Assembly: GCA_046498285.1 (NCBI GenBank)
Contig: JAWOBA010000191.1
Span: forward strand, 1-32,508
Direction of reading: 5' to 3'
DNA from: B33-G16 sp046498285
Lineage (GTDB): Bacteria > Desulfobacterota > DSM-4660 > Desulfatiglandales > B25-G16
DNA: 32,508 bases
The notes below the pieces were generated by a model that had not been told where the DNA came from, did no database searches, and worked only from the letters and a program-made list of their open reading frames with translations. The position numbers were made by a program, and so were the translations under genes. The first letter of the stretch is position 1, and the number at the start of each line of letters is the position of its first letter. Below, piece after piece: positions 16,605-24,809 of this stretch.

Positions 16605-18406
16605 TAATATTTCCTTGCCATAAAATCAAAGTATTTATAATCCTTACTTTTTTCTTCAAAGATACTCATATCAATAGGACGTTTTCCTATGCGCACCTTC
16701 CCATATTCCACCATGCTGGCAAGGGTATGATAATTGTACTCATCCTTTCTATCAGGATAGTCTTCTCGTGAGTGCGCTCCTCTTGATTCCTTTCTATTCC
16801 TGGCAGAATGGGCAATAATCATGGATATATCTAAAAGATTATCCAACTCCCAGCGGTCCACGAGCTCCTGGTTCATAACAAGAGAAGAACACGATAGAGA
16901 TATATGTCCTGACCTTTCTTTGAACTCCTGGAGCTGATTAATTGCTGCATCAAGGTCTTTTTCATTTCGAAATACCCCTACCTTTTCAGTCATCATTTCG
17001 CGCATAGTTTCCCTCATTTCCCCAAGACTCTCAGTGCCTTTTGTTTCAAAATATCTGGAGAAGAGTGAAAATGTTTTCTCACCTGCGGTTTTGGGCATAT
17101 CTCCGGGAGCATATGCATGTTTAAGATATTCCCCCACACGATCCCCCACAAATTTTCCCATGGTGAAGAGCTCAAGGAGTGAGTTGGTTGCCAACCGGTT
17201 AAACCCTTGGAAACTGGCAGAGGCAGATTCTCCAACGGCATAGAGACCTGGGACAATTTGACTTTCACTTTTTTGTACTTCACCAAACTCATTGGTTGGT
17301 ATCCCTCCCATTTGATAATGAACGGTGGGTCTTACCGGGCAAAGATCTTTTTTAGGGTCAATTCCTGCAAATTTCTTAAAAAATCCAGTTATCTCTTCTA
17401 ACTTTACATCATGCACATAATCCGAAAGATGCCTTATATCGAGCCAGACATGGGGAAGGTTATGATCAGGGTTTATTACACCTCTTCCCTCGCGTATTTC
17501 ATTTTCTATAGACCGGGAAACAAGGTCTCGAGGTGCAAGGTCTTTCATCTTCGGGGCATATTGCTCCATAAAACGTTCCATATTTTTATTAAGAAGAAAA
17601 CCTCCTTCACCCCTAAGGGCCTCACTGGCAAGGATTCCTGGACCTACTATGCCGGTAGGATGGAACTGAACAGCCTCTAAATCCATAACAGGTAAACCTT
17701 CCCGCAAAACAACCGCTAACCCATCCCCTGTATTCTGTCGGCAGTTCGTAGTTATTTTGTATACCTGGCCGAGTCCCCCGGTGCTGATAACCGTAGCCTT
17801 GGCAAGAACAGCGGTAAATTCTCCTTTCGCCTCCTCAAAGATAATAGCGCCTATACAGCTCTGATCCCTGAATATTAGCTCTGTCACGATACTTTGATTT
17901 ATGAAGGATACATTCCCTTTTAGACTTTCGCCCCATACAGTATCCATGATTCCTTTGCCTGTTCTGTCAGCTTCAAATACTGCCCTAAAGGCGCTTGGTC
18001 CTCCACCGAACTCCAGGGTATGGCCACCAAATGTCCGCTTGCTAAAGCGTCCCTCTTCGTTTCGAGTAAAATGCATACCATGATTATCCAACCACAATGT
18101 TTGCTCCCAGGCCGATTCAATAATCTTTTTGATTACATTTTGGTCAGAACTGCAGTCAGATCCCTTCCAGGTATCAAACATATGGTAAATCGGTTTATCC
18201 ATGGAATCATTAGGATTTACTGCCGCAAATCCTCCCTGGGCAGTAGTAGTATGTGATTTTTGAGGACTGGCCACCTTGGTTACAGCTGCAATTGTGGTCC
18301 CTGATCTCCTGTTGAGAATCTCAATAGCTGTTCTAAGGCCTGCTCCTCCGGCCCCTATGATTAATACATCTTTTTTGAGTATGGAATTGATTCGCAATCT
18401 AATCAT
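16604..18406 (-). CDS. sdhA: Succinate dehydrogenase/fumarate reductase flavoprotein subunit
   Basis: 600 residues. FAD-binding 'VLIIGAGGAGLRTAIEI' at residues 14-30; 'SHTTTAQGGF' with His52, the residue that binds FAD covalently in complex II; 'VQFHPTGI', 'APRDLVSRSI' and 'VHYQMGGIPTN' supply the dicarboxylate site (His and Arg). The C-terminal helical domain ends 'DKEYNYHTLASMVEYGKV'-like (here 'DEYNYHTLASMV'). It interconverts succinate and fumarate at the cytoplasmic membrane face. It lies between the cytochrome b and iron-sulfur genes in the usual C-A-B order. In this cluster it could oxidise succinate or reduce fumarate formed from the imported acid. Confidence 0.94.
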   Translation of the reverse strand: MIRLRINSILKKDVLIIGAGGAGLRTAIEILNRRSGTTIAAVTKVASPQKSHTTTAQGGFAAVNPNDSMDKPIYHMFDTWKGSDCSSDQNVIKKIIESAWEQTLWLDNHGMHFTRNEEGRFSKRTFGGHTLEFGGGPSAFRAVFEADRTGKGIMDTVWGESLKGNVSFINQSIVTELIFRDQSCIGAIIFEEAKGEFTAVLAKATVISTGGLGQVYKITTNCRQNTGDGLAVVLREGLPVMDLEAVQFHPTGIVGPGILASEALRGEGGFLLNKNMERFMEQYAPKMKDLAPRDLVSRSIENEIREGRGVINPDHNLPHVWLDIRHLSDYVHDVKLEEITGFFKKFAGIDPKKDLCPVRPTVHYQMGGIPTNEFGEVQKSESQIVPGLYAVGESASASFQGFNRLATNSLLELFTMGKFVGDRVGEYLKHAYAPGDMPKTAGEKTFSLFSRYFETKGTESLGEMRETMREMMTEKVGVFRNEKDLDAAINQLQEFKERSGHISLSCSSLVMNQELVDRWELDNLLDISMIIAHSARNRKESRGAHSREDYPDRKDEYNYHTLASMVEYGKVRIGKRPIDMSIFEEKSKDYKYFDFMARKY

Positions 18407-18420
18407 GGCATTGATACATT

Positions 18421-19242
18421 CTATCCAAGAAATAAGGTAAACTTTACACCAACATATCCGAAATAGAGTACACTCAAGAGCAAAATGAGAGTGAGTCCTT
18501 TTCTTGTGGCATTGTTTTCAAGATAATCTTCAATAATGGAATAAATGCCAAAAGCGGCATGGTACAAAACAATAATGACAAGGAGCAGATCAAGTATTTT
18601 AATGGAATAATGCTGCATTCGAGCCAGGACAGTTGTTGCTTCATGGCCTACAGAATAATTGACATGCATAAACGCCATATGCGCTGGCAACATAACCAGT
18701 AAAAATGTCCCACTTACCCTTTGCAGTTTCCAGAGCCAGGAATTTTGAGTATTCCAGATTTTTTGATAGAGATAGTAACAAAAGAGAATGCTTATGATGA
18801 ATGTAGTTAACCAAAAGAAAAGTAGGGGCACCTGTTGATCCTCTAGTATCATAAAGAAACCTAGCAGTACTACATAGATAAGTCCAAGGGAGAAAGACCA
18901 ATGGATCATCCGTTGATTATTTCTTAGGCCAAAGCTCTCATAGAATATCAATCTTGCTCCATTAAGTGCATGAAATATAAGGGGGACTGCTAAAATCCAT
19001 TCAAGAAATTTAAAGAAAAAATTATTATAAAAAGCCATTTTAGCCGTAAAAAGAGAAGGATTGGAAAGAAGAGAAAGGGTGTAGATATGAAAGAGGAGAT
19101 ATAAGACGAGAACTAAGCCGGCAATTCGATGAGACCAAGATAATATGAATTTCCATCCCCTAGTATTCCCGTAAAAGGAAACAACGGGTATACGGTCCAA
19201 AAGATTAAAAATCAGTCTGTCAAAATTTTTCTCGATATCCAA
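18421..19242 (-). CDS. Fused SdhC-SdhD-type cytochrome b membrane anchor
   Basis: 273 residues with about six membrane helices. The first half is SdhC-like: 'WSHRIAGLVLVLYLLFHIY' (His38, His52) and 'FHALNGARLIFYE' (His91, the usual haem ligand in HxxxGxR). The second half looks like SdhD: 'LQRVSGTFLLVMLPAHMAF' (His188) and 'VLYHAAFGIYSIIEDYL' (His228, matching the 'HAxxGxxxxxxDY' motif). Thus one polypeptide carries both small-subunit domains and enough histidines for haem b. It anchors SdhAB and reduces/oxidises menaquinone. The start is apparently TTG at 19242 after GGGG; an in-frame stop lies closely upstream. The flavoprotein gene follows 14 bases later. Confidence 0.8.
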   Translation of the reverse strand: MDIEKNFDRLIFNLLDRIPVVSFYGNTRGWKFILSWSHRIAGLVLVLYLLFHIYTLSLLSNPSLFTAKMAFYNNFFFKFLEWILAVPLIFHALNGARLIFYESFGLRNNQRMIHWSFSLGLIYVVLLGFFMILEDQQVPLLFFWLTTFIISILFCYYLYQKIWNTQNSWLWKLQRVSGTFLLVMLPAHMAFMHVNYSVGHEATTVLARMQHYSIKILDLLLVIIVLYHAAFGIYSIIEDYLENNATRKGLTLILLLSVLYFGYVGVKFTLFLG

Positions 19243-19273
19243 CTCAAAACCCCATTATAATGATAGTATACGT

Positions 19274-20035
19274 TCACATAGATTCTTCCTTTGATGATTT
19301 CTTTTCAAGTTTCTCCATAGACAACAAAAAAGGTGAAAGTGCTACTTCAATATGTTGGCGAACAACTTTCTCTATCCTTTCCGCAGAGACCTTCTTTTCT
19401 TTAAATAGATTTATCATTCGACGATGAATCTTTAAAGAATTTTTAAAGTCCTCTTTATAATAGTGATATGTATACCGATGCCACAATCTATGCATACGTA
19501 AAGTATGGAGGAGGGTAATCAAAGTTTCATTTTTTGAGGCATTGATAAAAATTTCGTGAAACATGTGATGATGTTTCGCATAATCAATGAAATCCTTTCT
19601 TTGAGCTGCTTCTTTCATATCATTAAAGATCTCTTCCAATTCATTGATATCCTGATTGGTAAGATTCACGTATGCCAAACGGGCTGCCAGCCCCTCTAAG
19701 GTAGCTCTTACAGGGAAATTTTCTTCAATATCTTGCCTGCTAATTCTTTTTACAAATGTACCTTTCCAGGGCATGATTTCAACCAGACCCTCTCTTTCCA
19801 AAACCCTAAAGGCCTCCCTTAAAGGAGTTCGACTAATATTAAAATCATTTTTTAGTCGATCTTCCAGGAGCTGTTCACCCCCTTTAATCGTACCAATCAG
19901 GATGTCATTTCTTAGTGCCCCAGCGATCTGATCAACTAAGGTAACAGACCTGAAAGACCTATAAGATCCGGTTGTATGAGATGGGAAAAGATTATTTGAA
20001 GATCCTTTTTGTATATGTGTTGTTTTATCTGGCAT
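19274..20035 (-). CDS. GntR-family transcriptional regulator, FadR/FCD subfamily
   Basis: 253 residues. N-terminal winged helix about residues 32-95 ('VDQIAGALRNDILIGTIKGG', 'DFNISRTPLREAFRVLEREG', wing 'PWKGTFVKRI'). A C-terminal all-helical FCD ligand domain carries His residues ('YAKHHHMFHEIFINAS', then 'RQHIEVAL') that typically hold a metal and a carboxylate effector. It is encoded inside the catabolic cluster, so it likely senses the imported acid or an intermediate and controls this operon; the TTGTCGACAA palindrome at the operon promoter is a suitable target. ATG at 20035 was preferred over the adjacent TTG at 20038; neither has a strong ribosome site. Confidence 0.88.
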   Translation of the reverse strand: MPDKTTHIQKGSSNNLFPSHTTGSYRSFRSVTLVDQIAGALRNDILIGTIKGGEQLLEDRLKNDFNISRTPLREAFRVLEREGLVEIMPWKGTFVKRISRQDIEENFPVRATLEGLAARLAYVNLTNQDINELEEIFNDMKEAAQRKDFIDYAKHHHMFHEIFINASKNETLITLLHTLRMHRLWHRYTYHYYKEDFKNSLKIHRRMINLFKEKKVSAERIEKVVRQHIEVALSPFLLSMEKLEKKSSKEESM

Positions 20036-20057
20036 CAAAATTAAGTAGGAAAAGTAT

Positions 20058-21413
20058 TTAATTATGAAATATGTTTGTTACATCATCTATCGTTTCAAGG
20101 TTTAAGGCTAAATCTATAATTCTATCCTTTTCATCCCTGGTTATTATATCCCCGCAGAGCTTATTGAACTTCCCGGTTAGCTCTTTTTCAGATAAGGGAT
20201 TCTCCGGGTCACCCTTCGGATATTCACAGCATCCCCTGTATCTTTCTCCGTTTGTTAGTACTATTTCCACCTGCGAGGGCCATTTTTGAGGATATAGGCG
20301 AGTGAGCTCCAGCTCCTCTCTAAGAGAGACACGGCCCATAAGTTCTAGAATACGTGGGTTTTTGATCTGCTCCTCGGTAAAATCATCGATATCGACATGC
20401 CCAAAAATGAGTGCCGTTGCCACACAAAAGGGCAGATTGAATTTCGCTAGGTATGGGGTTCGGGCCTCCACCTCTTCCAGGAGATCGAGGGCACCCTTAT
20501 AAAGATAAAGGGTTATAGACTGGATCGCTGATATATCCAGCTTTCTTTCTTCCAAAACCTTTAGTGCTGCCCCGATGGAAGAATGGGTATGCCCGCAGGA
20601 TGCATAGTACTTTAAAGAATTCCTTTCTGTATGAAATGTTTCACCGAGACCATCGGTCAAGAAAGTAAGATCATAGTCGTGGGATGTTGCCTTGAGAAAC
20701 CCCTTTTCACCCTCAAAGATGCTGCTGGAGCCTGAAAATCCCTTTTGGGCTAATAAGGCAGCCAGGAGGCCGTTCATGGAGGACTTTCCCGGGTGAAGCT
20801 GCTTGCTCATAGCTCCTTCGGTTAGAAATTCCCACAATCCTGAGCTCTGAGTGCCGGCAGATCCAAGGGCCCATACGAACTGCTCCGGGCCTAATCCAAG
20901 AAGCTTTGCAGCTCCTGCTGCCGCACCGAAGGTGCCGCAGGTTGCTGTCGTATGCCAAAACTCATAATGACTCTTTCCAGCGGCCAAGGCTGTCCGTATT
21001 CCTGTTTCATATCCGGTGAGAATACCGAGAATAAGGTCACGTCCAGAGGCATGACTTTTTTCCGCAGCTGCAAAAACGGCCGGCAGGATTGACGCTGCCG
21101 GGTGAAAAATAGACTGCCTGTGAAGGTCATCCATTTCTACTACATGAGAAGAAGCCCCATTAACTAAAGCAGCCACTAGGGGTAAGTGCTTGCTGTTATT
21201 TGGAATTATAGTGATCTCTTCAGCAACCTTCATATCGTTTGCGAGTGAGAGCATCATTTGAGTAGGTGGTTGAGAGAGACCAGCAAAGGCCGATGCTAAC
21301 CAATCTAAGAAAAAAGTTTTAACTCTGTAGGATAGCTCATTTGGGAGATCCTCGTATCTGAGGGCACAGAAAAATTGAGCCAGTTTTTGAGATATTGTAG
21401 GTGATGTAACCAT
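20058..21413 (-). CDS. MmgE/PrpD family protein
   Basis: 451 residues, full length and intact. Family stretches: 'FFLDWLASAFAGLSQPPTQ', 'ASSHVVEMDDLHRQSIFHPA', 'ILPAVFAAAEK', 'FWHTTATCGTFGAAAGAAKLLG', 'KQLHPGKSSMNGLLAALLAQ', 'YYASCGHTHSSIGAALKV', and the C-terminal 'YPKGDPENPLSEKELTGKF'. Known members are 2-methylcitrate dehydratase, cis-aconitate decarboxylase and iminodisuccinate epimerase, so the reaction is on a di- or tricarboxylate but cannot be named. It starts 2 bases after the ferredoxin stop, so it is cotranscribed. It is only moderately similar to the second family member at 12927, so the two may act on different steps. Confidence 0.88.
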   Translation of the reverse strand: MVTSPTISQKLAQFFCALRYEDLPNELSYRVKTFFLDWLASAFAGLSQPPTQMMLSLANDMKVAEEITIIPNNSKHLPLVAALVNGASSHVVEMDDLHRQSIFHPAASILPAVFAAAEKSHASGRDLILGILTGYETGIRTALAAGKSHYEFWHTTATCGTFGAAAGAAKLLGLGPEQFVWALGSAGTQSSGLWEFLTEGAMSKQLHPGKSSMNGLLAALLAQKGFSGSSSIFEGEKGFLKATSHDYDLTFLTDGLGETFHTERNSLKYYASCGHTHSSIGAALKVLEERKLDISAIQSITLYLYKGALDLLEEVEARTPYLAKFNLPFCVATALIFGHVDIDDFTEEQIKNPRILELMGRVSLREELELTRLYPQKWPSQVEIVLTNGERYRGCCEYPKGDPENPLSEKELTGKFNKLCGDIITRDEKDRIIDLALNLETIDDVTNIFHN

Positions 21414-21415
21414 AT

Positions 21416-21640
21416 CTAAACCTGCTCCTCATATAATTTATGTATGGTTATTGCATTTGCCTCGCAACTTTGAAGGCAAAGGTTACAAAGGGTGCATTCA
21501 TCCTCATTCGCTTGTACTGCCTTTGGATAATTACCATCTGATGTAAAGATATTTACCGGACAGACCTGAATGCATTTACCACAGTTCTTAATACCAATGC
21601 ACCTGTCCAAATCTATATTGAGTTTTACAAATTCACTCAT
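21416..21640 (-). CDS. Small 2x[4Fe-4S] ferredoxin-like protein
   Basis: 74 residues from the chosen ATG at 21640, which has GGAG 8 bases upstream; longer in-frame starts to 21676 lack a ribosome site and overlap the lyase gene. Two cysteine motifs: 'CIGIKNCGKCIQVCPVNIF' and 'CTLCNLCLQSCEANAI', the second with Glu instead of Pro after the last Cys. It is a soluble electron carrier or a small partner subunit. Its position between lyase and MmgE/PrpD genes is unusual, since neither enzyme is known to need a ferredoxin. Confidence 0.85.
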   Translation of the reverse strand: MSEFVKLNIDLDRCIGIKNCGKCIQVCPVNIFTSDGNYPKAVQANEDECTLCNLCLQSCEANAITIHKLYEEQV

Positions 21641-21659
21641 AATAATCTCCATAATATAA

Positions 21660-22547
21660 TCATTCTTTCTTAGCAATTGTAGCTGCTAAAGCTAATGTAT
21701 CTTTAGACCTTTTCACCACAGGATAGTCAATGAACTTACCATCGAGTTGAATTGCTCCTTTACCAGCAGACTCTGCCTCTTCAAAGGCCTGAACGATCTT
21801 TTCAGACTTGGCTATTTCCTCTGGGCTAGGTGAGAATAGCTGATTGCAGGGAGCAATTTGCTGAGGATGAATTGCCAGTTTTCCCTGGAACCCCAATTCC
21901 TTTGCCCGCATAGCATCACTAAGCAATGCCTCTGTGTTTTTAATATCAATCATAAAGGGAGTATCTATAGGAGCGGCAATTCCCGCGGCCCTGCAGGCGA
22001 TGGAAATCCTGGACCGGGGATAGAGAAGCTCTGTTCCCTCCATTGTCATTGATATACCCATATCAAGGGTGTAATCTGCTGCGCCAAACATGAGAGTATA
22101 AATTCTGTCCGGTTTTGTTTTTGTCGATGCAATATCATAAACATGCTGCACAGCAGCGGCTGATTCGATCAAGGGGAAGACACCGATGGTGCCCTCAGGT
22201 ATGGAGTTCTTTTTCTCGGCTTCGAGTAAAAGCTTATTTATATCGTGAATATCATCAGTCTTTTCAACTTTAGGGAGTATGATCCCATTAACTCCTTCGA
22301 TAATGGTTTCGTCCAAATCCCCATTAATAAACGGAGAACCTAAGGCGTTGGTTCTAACAAGTATCATCCTGTCTGCAAATGTGGCTATCTTTTTCCTAAC
22401 ATTTGATCGGCTACTCTCTTTTTGAGAAAGGGGAACCGCGTCCTCGAGGTCAATAATAATAACGTCAGCCTCTGTGTTAAAGGCCTTTTCTATGCGGTCA
22501 GGCCTATTACCTGGAACAAAAAGGGCTGTTCGCATGAGTATGGGCAT
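21660..22547 (-). CDS. HpcH/HpaI-CitE family CoA-ester lyase (malyl/citramalyl-CoA lyase-like)
   Basis: About 295 residues, a TIM-barrel Mg-dependent lyase. Motifs of the CitE/malyl-CoA lyase group: 'LFVPGNRPDRIEKA', 'DVIIIDLEDAVPLSQK', 'RTNALGSPF' (active Arg), 'FPLIESAAAV' (metal Glu), 'LMFGAADYTLDMG' (metal Asp), 'AIHPQQI'. These enzymes split (S)-malyl-CoA, citramalyl-CoA or citryl-CoA to acetyl-CoA and a 2-oxoacid. Two upstream genes encode a succinyl/malyl-CoA synthetase-type enzyme, which would supply the thioester. ATG at 22547 follows AAAGG; a TTG at 22562 overlaps the previous stop and is less likely. Confidence 0.87.
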   Translation of the reverse strand: MPILMRTALFVPGNRPDRIEKAFNTEADVIIIDLEDAVPLSQKESSRSNVRKKIATFADRMILVRTNALGSPFINGDLDETIIEGVNGIILPKVEKTDDIHDINKLLLEAEKKNSIPEGTIGVFPLIESAAAVQHVYDIASTKTKPDRIYTLMFGAADYTLDMGISMTMEGTELLYPRSRISIACRAAGIAAPIDTPFMIDIKNTEALLSDAMRAKELGFQGKLAIHPQQIAPCNQLFSPSPEEIAKSEKIVQAFEEAESAGKGAIQLDGKFIDYPVVKRSKDTLALAATIAKKE

Positions 22548-22558
22548 AGTTTTACCTT

Positions 22559-23452
22559 TCAAAGAAATTTTTTAAGGATGCTGATAATATCACCCAATCC
22601 ATCTGCTACGTGTATCCCCGCATTTTTGAAGTGCTCTATCTTTCCTGCTGCGGTTCCTTTGTTCCCTTCCACGATGGTAGCTGCATGCCCAAACCTTACA
22701 CCGGGCATCTTATCGACAAAACGACCCGCAACAAATGCCACAATAGGAGTTTTGATTTTTTCCGAAATAACCACTTCTGAGAGCTTTTCTTCAATAATAC
22801 CTCCTGGTTCACAGAAAAGAACAACTGCTTTTGTGTCCGGATCTTTATCAAAAAGCGGAATAAGATCGAGAAAATTTGAGCCTACAACAGGATCCCCCCC
22901 GATGCTGATGCATGTGCTTTGGCCTATACCATGAGTAGTCAATAGATTGGCTATCTCTGTGGTCATCCCACCACTTCGAGATGCAATGGCTACGGGCCCT
23001 GGCGTATAAGCACTCTTTACATTCTCCACCGGACCTCCAGCCATACCAATCTTTACGGTGTGGGGATTAATCATGCCAAGGGTGTTGGGACCAATAACTA
23101 CAGCGTCACGCTCCCTGGCAACCTCTAAGATTTCAATAGTATCTTTACGGGGCACTCTTTCTGCAACTATCACCAACAATTTTATATCATTAGATAAGGC
23201 CTCAAGAGCAGCTCCTTTTATCATTCCCGGCGGTACGGAGATAACACTGGCATCCGCAGGATGTTCTTGTAGGGATTCATAAACTGTGTTAAAGACAGGC
23301 ACTCCGTATACAGCCTGACCACCCTTTCCAGGGGTAACACCAGCGACAATTTTTGACCCATAATCAATCATATCTTTGGTAAAGGTAACAGCTTCTCTGC
23401 CTGTAATACCCTGAACAATAATCTTTGTATTTTCGTCAGCTAATATAGCCAT
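22559..23452 (-). CDS. Succinyl/malyl-CoA synthetase-type alpha subunit
   Basis: 297 residues, full length for a succinate-CoA ligase alpha subunit. The CoA-binding Rossmann fold opens with 'KIIVQGITGREAVTFTKDM' and 'VTPGKGGQ'. 'IGPNTLGMINP' and 'SRSGGMTTEIANLLTTHG' are typical, and the phosphorylated His lies in 'VRFGHAATIVEGNKGTA'. With the beta subunit encoded 1 base upstream it forms a CoA thioester at the cost of ATP. The following lyase gene suggests that malate, citramalate or a related hydroxyacid is the substrate, rather than succinate. AGAGAGG precedes the ATG. Confidence 0.9.
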   Translation of the reverse strand: MAILADENTKIIVQGITGREAVTFTKDMIDYGSKIVAGVTPGKGGQAVYGVPVFNTVYESLQEHPADASVISVPPGMIKGAALEALSNDIKLLVIVAERVPRKDTIEILEVARERDAVVIGPNTLGMINPHTVKIGMAGGPVENVKSAYTPGPVAIASRSGGMTTEIANLLTTHGIGQSTCISIGGDPVVGSNFLDLIPLFDKDPDTKAVVLFCEPGGIIEEKLSEVVISEKIKTPIVAFVAGRFVDKMPGVRFGHAATIVEGNKGTAAGKIEHFKNAGIHVADGLGDIISILKKFL

Positions 23453-23453
23453 T

Positions 23454-24635
23454 TTAGCCTCTCTTTAATTTTTCAACTCCCTTTTGAGCAGCTTCATCAA
23501 TGGAGATGGTTCTGTCACAGTAATCAACTCCATATTTGGAAAGAATTTTAAATCCTTCCTCTTCCCAGGCACCGGGAATTCTAAATACAACCAGTGTTTC
23601 TGCGGGATTTTTCCCAGCCTCTAAAATACCCTTTATCACCCCTCTGGCCATAAGATCAACCCGTGTATTGCTTACAACATTCATAATAACAGCTACTTTC
23701 TCAACTCCTGGTTTCGATAGGATATGTTTAGTAAGTTCCTTGGTTTTTAATACGGAAGGGTTCCCCCCAATCTCACAGTAGTTTGCAGGGTGTCCACCAT
23801 GTCTTTGAACAGCATCGAATGCAGTAAGAGAGGCGCCCCCACCTCCAATAATTAACCCTAAATCTCCATCAAACTCAATTAGTCTTCCAGCAACTCCTTT
23901 TTGATCCAGATTATCAATTTCGACTGCCTTTTTTTCAAAATCGCTTTGTTTTCCCATTATTCTATCTGAATCTTTCTCCTTGTGTGCAATCTTACTATTT
24001 CTGAATAGGGCATCATCGTCTATTTCTAAATGACAGTCTAAAGCCACTCTCTTTCCGTCTTTGGTTTGGACTAAGGGATTTATCTCCGCTATAGTAGCAT
24101 CGTTTTCTAGAAAGATATTCGATAAGATAGAAAAGATATTGGATAATCCTAATAGTGTTTTTCCGGTAATACCAGCTAAAGAAATCATCTCCCTGGCCTT
24201 ATATTCAGGGAGGCCGGTTCTAACTGAAAAATGTCTTTTTTGGACTCTTTCAGGCCTTTGCAGAGCCAGTTCCTCGATATCGATCCCACCTTCGGCTGAA
24301 AATATTGCGATCGGCTCTTTAGCCACTGTATCATAGGTTATTCCTAAATAATATTCTTTGTCGATATCCAGCATTTCTTCAACTAGGACTTTTTTTACAT
24401 GATAATCTCTAACTGTACTAAAAAGCATGTGCTTGATCTTAGATTTGACTTCTTTTTGATCCCAAGCTTCCAATACACCTCCTGCCTTTTTACGTCCTCC
24501 AATGGGGATCTGGGCCTTAATTATAGCTGGAGATGCGAGGGAAACATCATCAGGGTTTGAAACTACAACCCCTTTAGGCACAGGTATTCCTTTTTCTGCC
24601 AAGATTTCTTTGGATTCGTATTCTAATAGCCGCAC
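23454..24635 (-). CDS. Succinyl/malyl-CoA synthetase-type beta subunit (ATP-grasp)
   Basis: 393 residues. The ATP-grasp N-terminus 'LLEYESKEILAEKGIPVPKG', then 'KAQIPIGGRKKAGGV' and 'VLVEEMLDIDKEYYLGI', 'EINPLVQTKDGKRVALDCHLE', and the CoA-side 'FRIPGAWEEEGFKIL'. I place the start at GTG 24635 because AAAGGAG lies 5 bases upstream and the family begins with (M)xLLEYExK; an in-frame TTG at 24671 would lie within the promoter. It is the first gene of the cluster. 'GGNPSVLKT' is present where the family usually has 'GGGA(D/N)...'-type loops. Substrate is inferred from the lyase next door. Confidence 0.9.
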   Translation of the reverse strand: MRLLEYESKEILAEKGIPVPKGVVVSNPDDVSLASPAIIKAQIPIGGRKKAGGVLEAWDQKEVKSKIKHMLFSTVRDYHVKKVLVEEMLDIDKEYYLGITYDTVAKEPIAIFSAEGGIDIEELALQRPERVQKRHFSVRTGLPEYKAREMISLAGITGKTLLGLSNIFSILSNIFLENDATIAEINPLVQTKDGKRVALDCHLEIDDDALFRNSKIAHKEKDSDRIMGKQSDFEKKAVEIDNLDQKGVAGRLIEFDGDLGLIIGGGGASLTAFDAVQRHGGHPANYCEIGGNPSVLKTKELTKHILSKPGVEKVAVIMNVVSNTRVDLMARGVIKGILEAGKNPAETLVVFRIPGAWEEEGFKILSKYGVDYCDRTISIDEAAQKGVEKLKRG

Positions 24636-24661
24636 TTTAGCTCCTTTCGTCGAAATAAACT

Positions 24662-24696
24662 TTGTCGACAATATCTAGTACCATTCAATTTGTCAA
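24662..24696 (-). promoter_or_regulatory. Sigma70-type promoter with overlapping palindromic operator for the catabolic cluster
   Basis: Reading the minus strand: TTGACA (24696-24691), a 17-bp spacer, TATTGT (24673-24668). The perfect 10-bp palindrome TTGTCGACAA (24671-24662) overlaps the -10 box and runs toward the expected start of transcription, an ideal place for repression. FadR/FCD regulators usually bind short palindromes of the form TTGTnnACAA or TGGTnnnACCA, so the regulator encoded at 19274 is the natural candidate. The promoter boxes are seen directly; regulation is inferred. Confidence 0.65.
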
Positions 24697-24809
24697 GAAA
24701 AAGTTGAAAAAATTACGCTTTTTTGGGTATCGAAAGAGATGAAAGTTGAAGATTATGCTTAAATGTGCTCTATTGATTGAATTAGTGAAAAAAATTTTTA
24801 AAGGTGATT

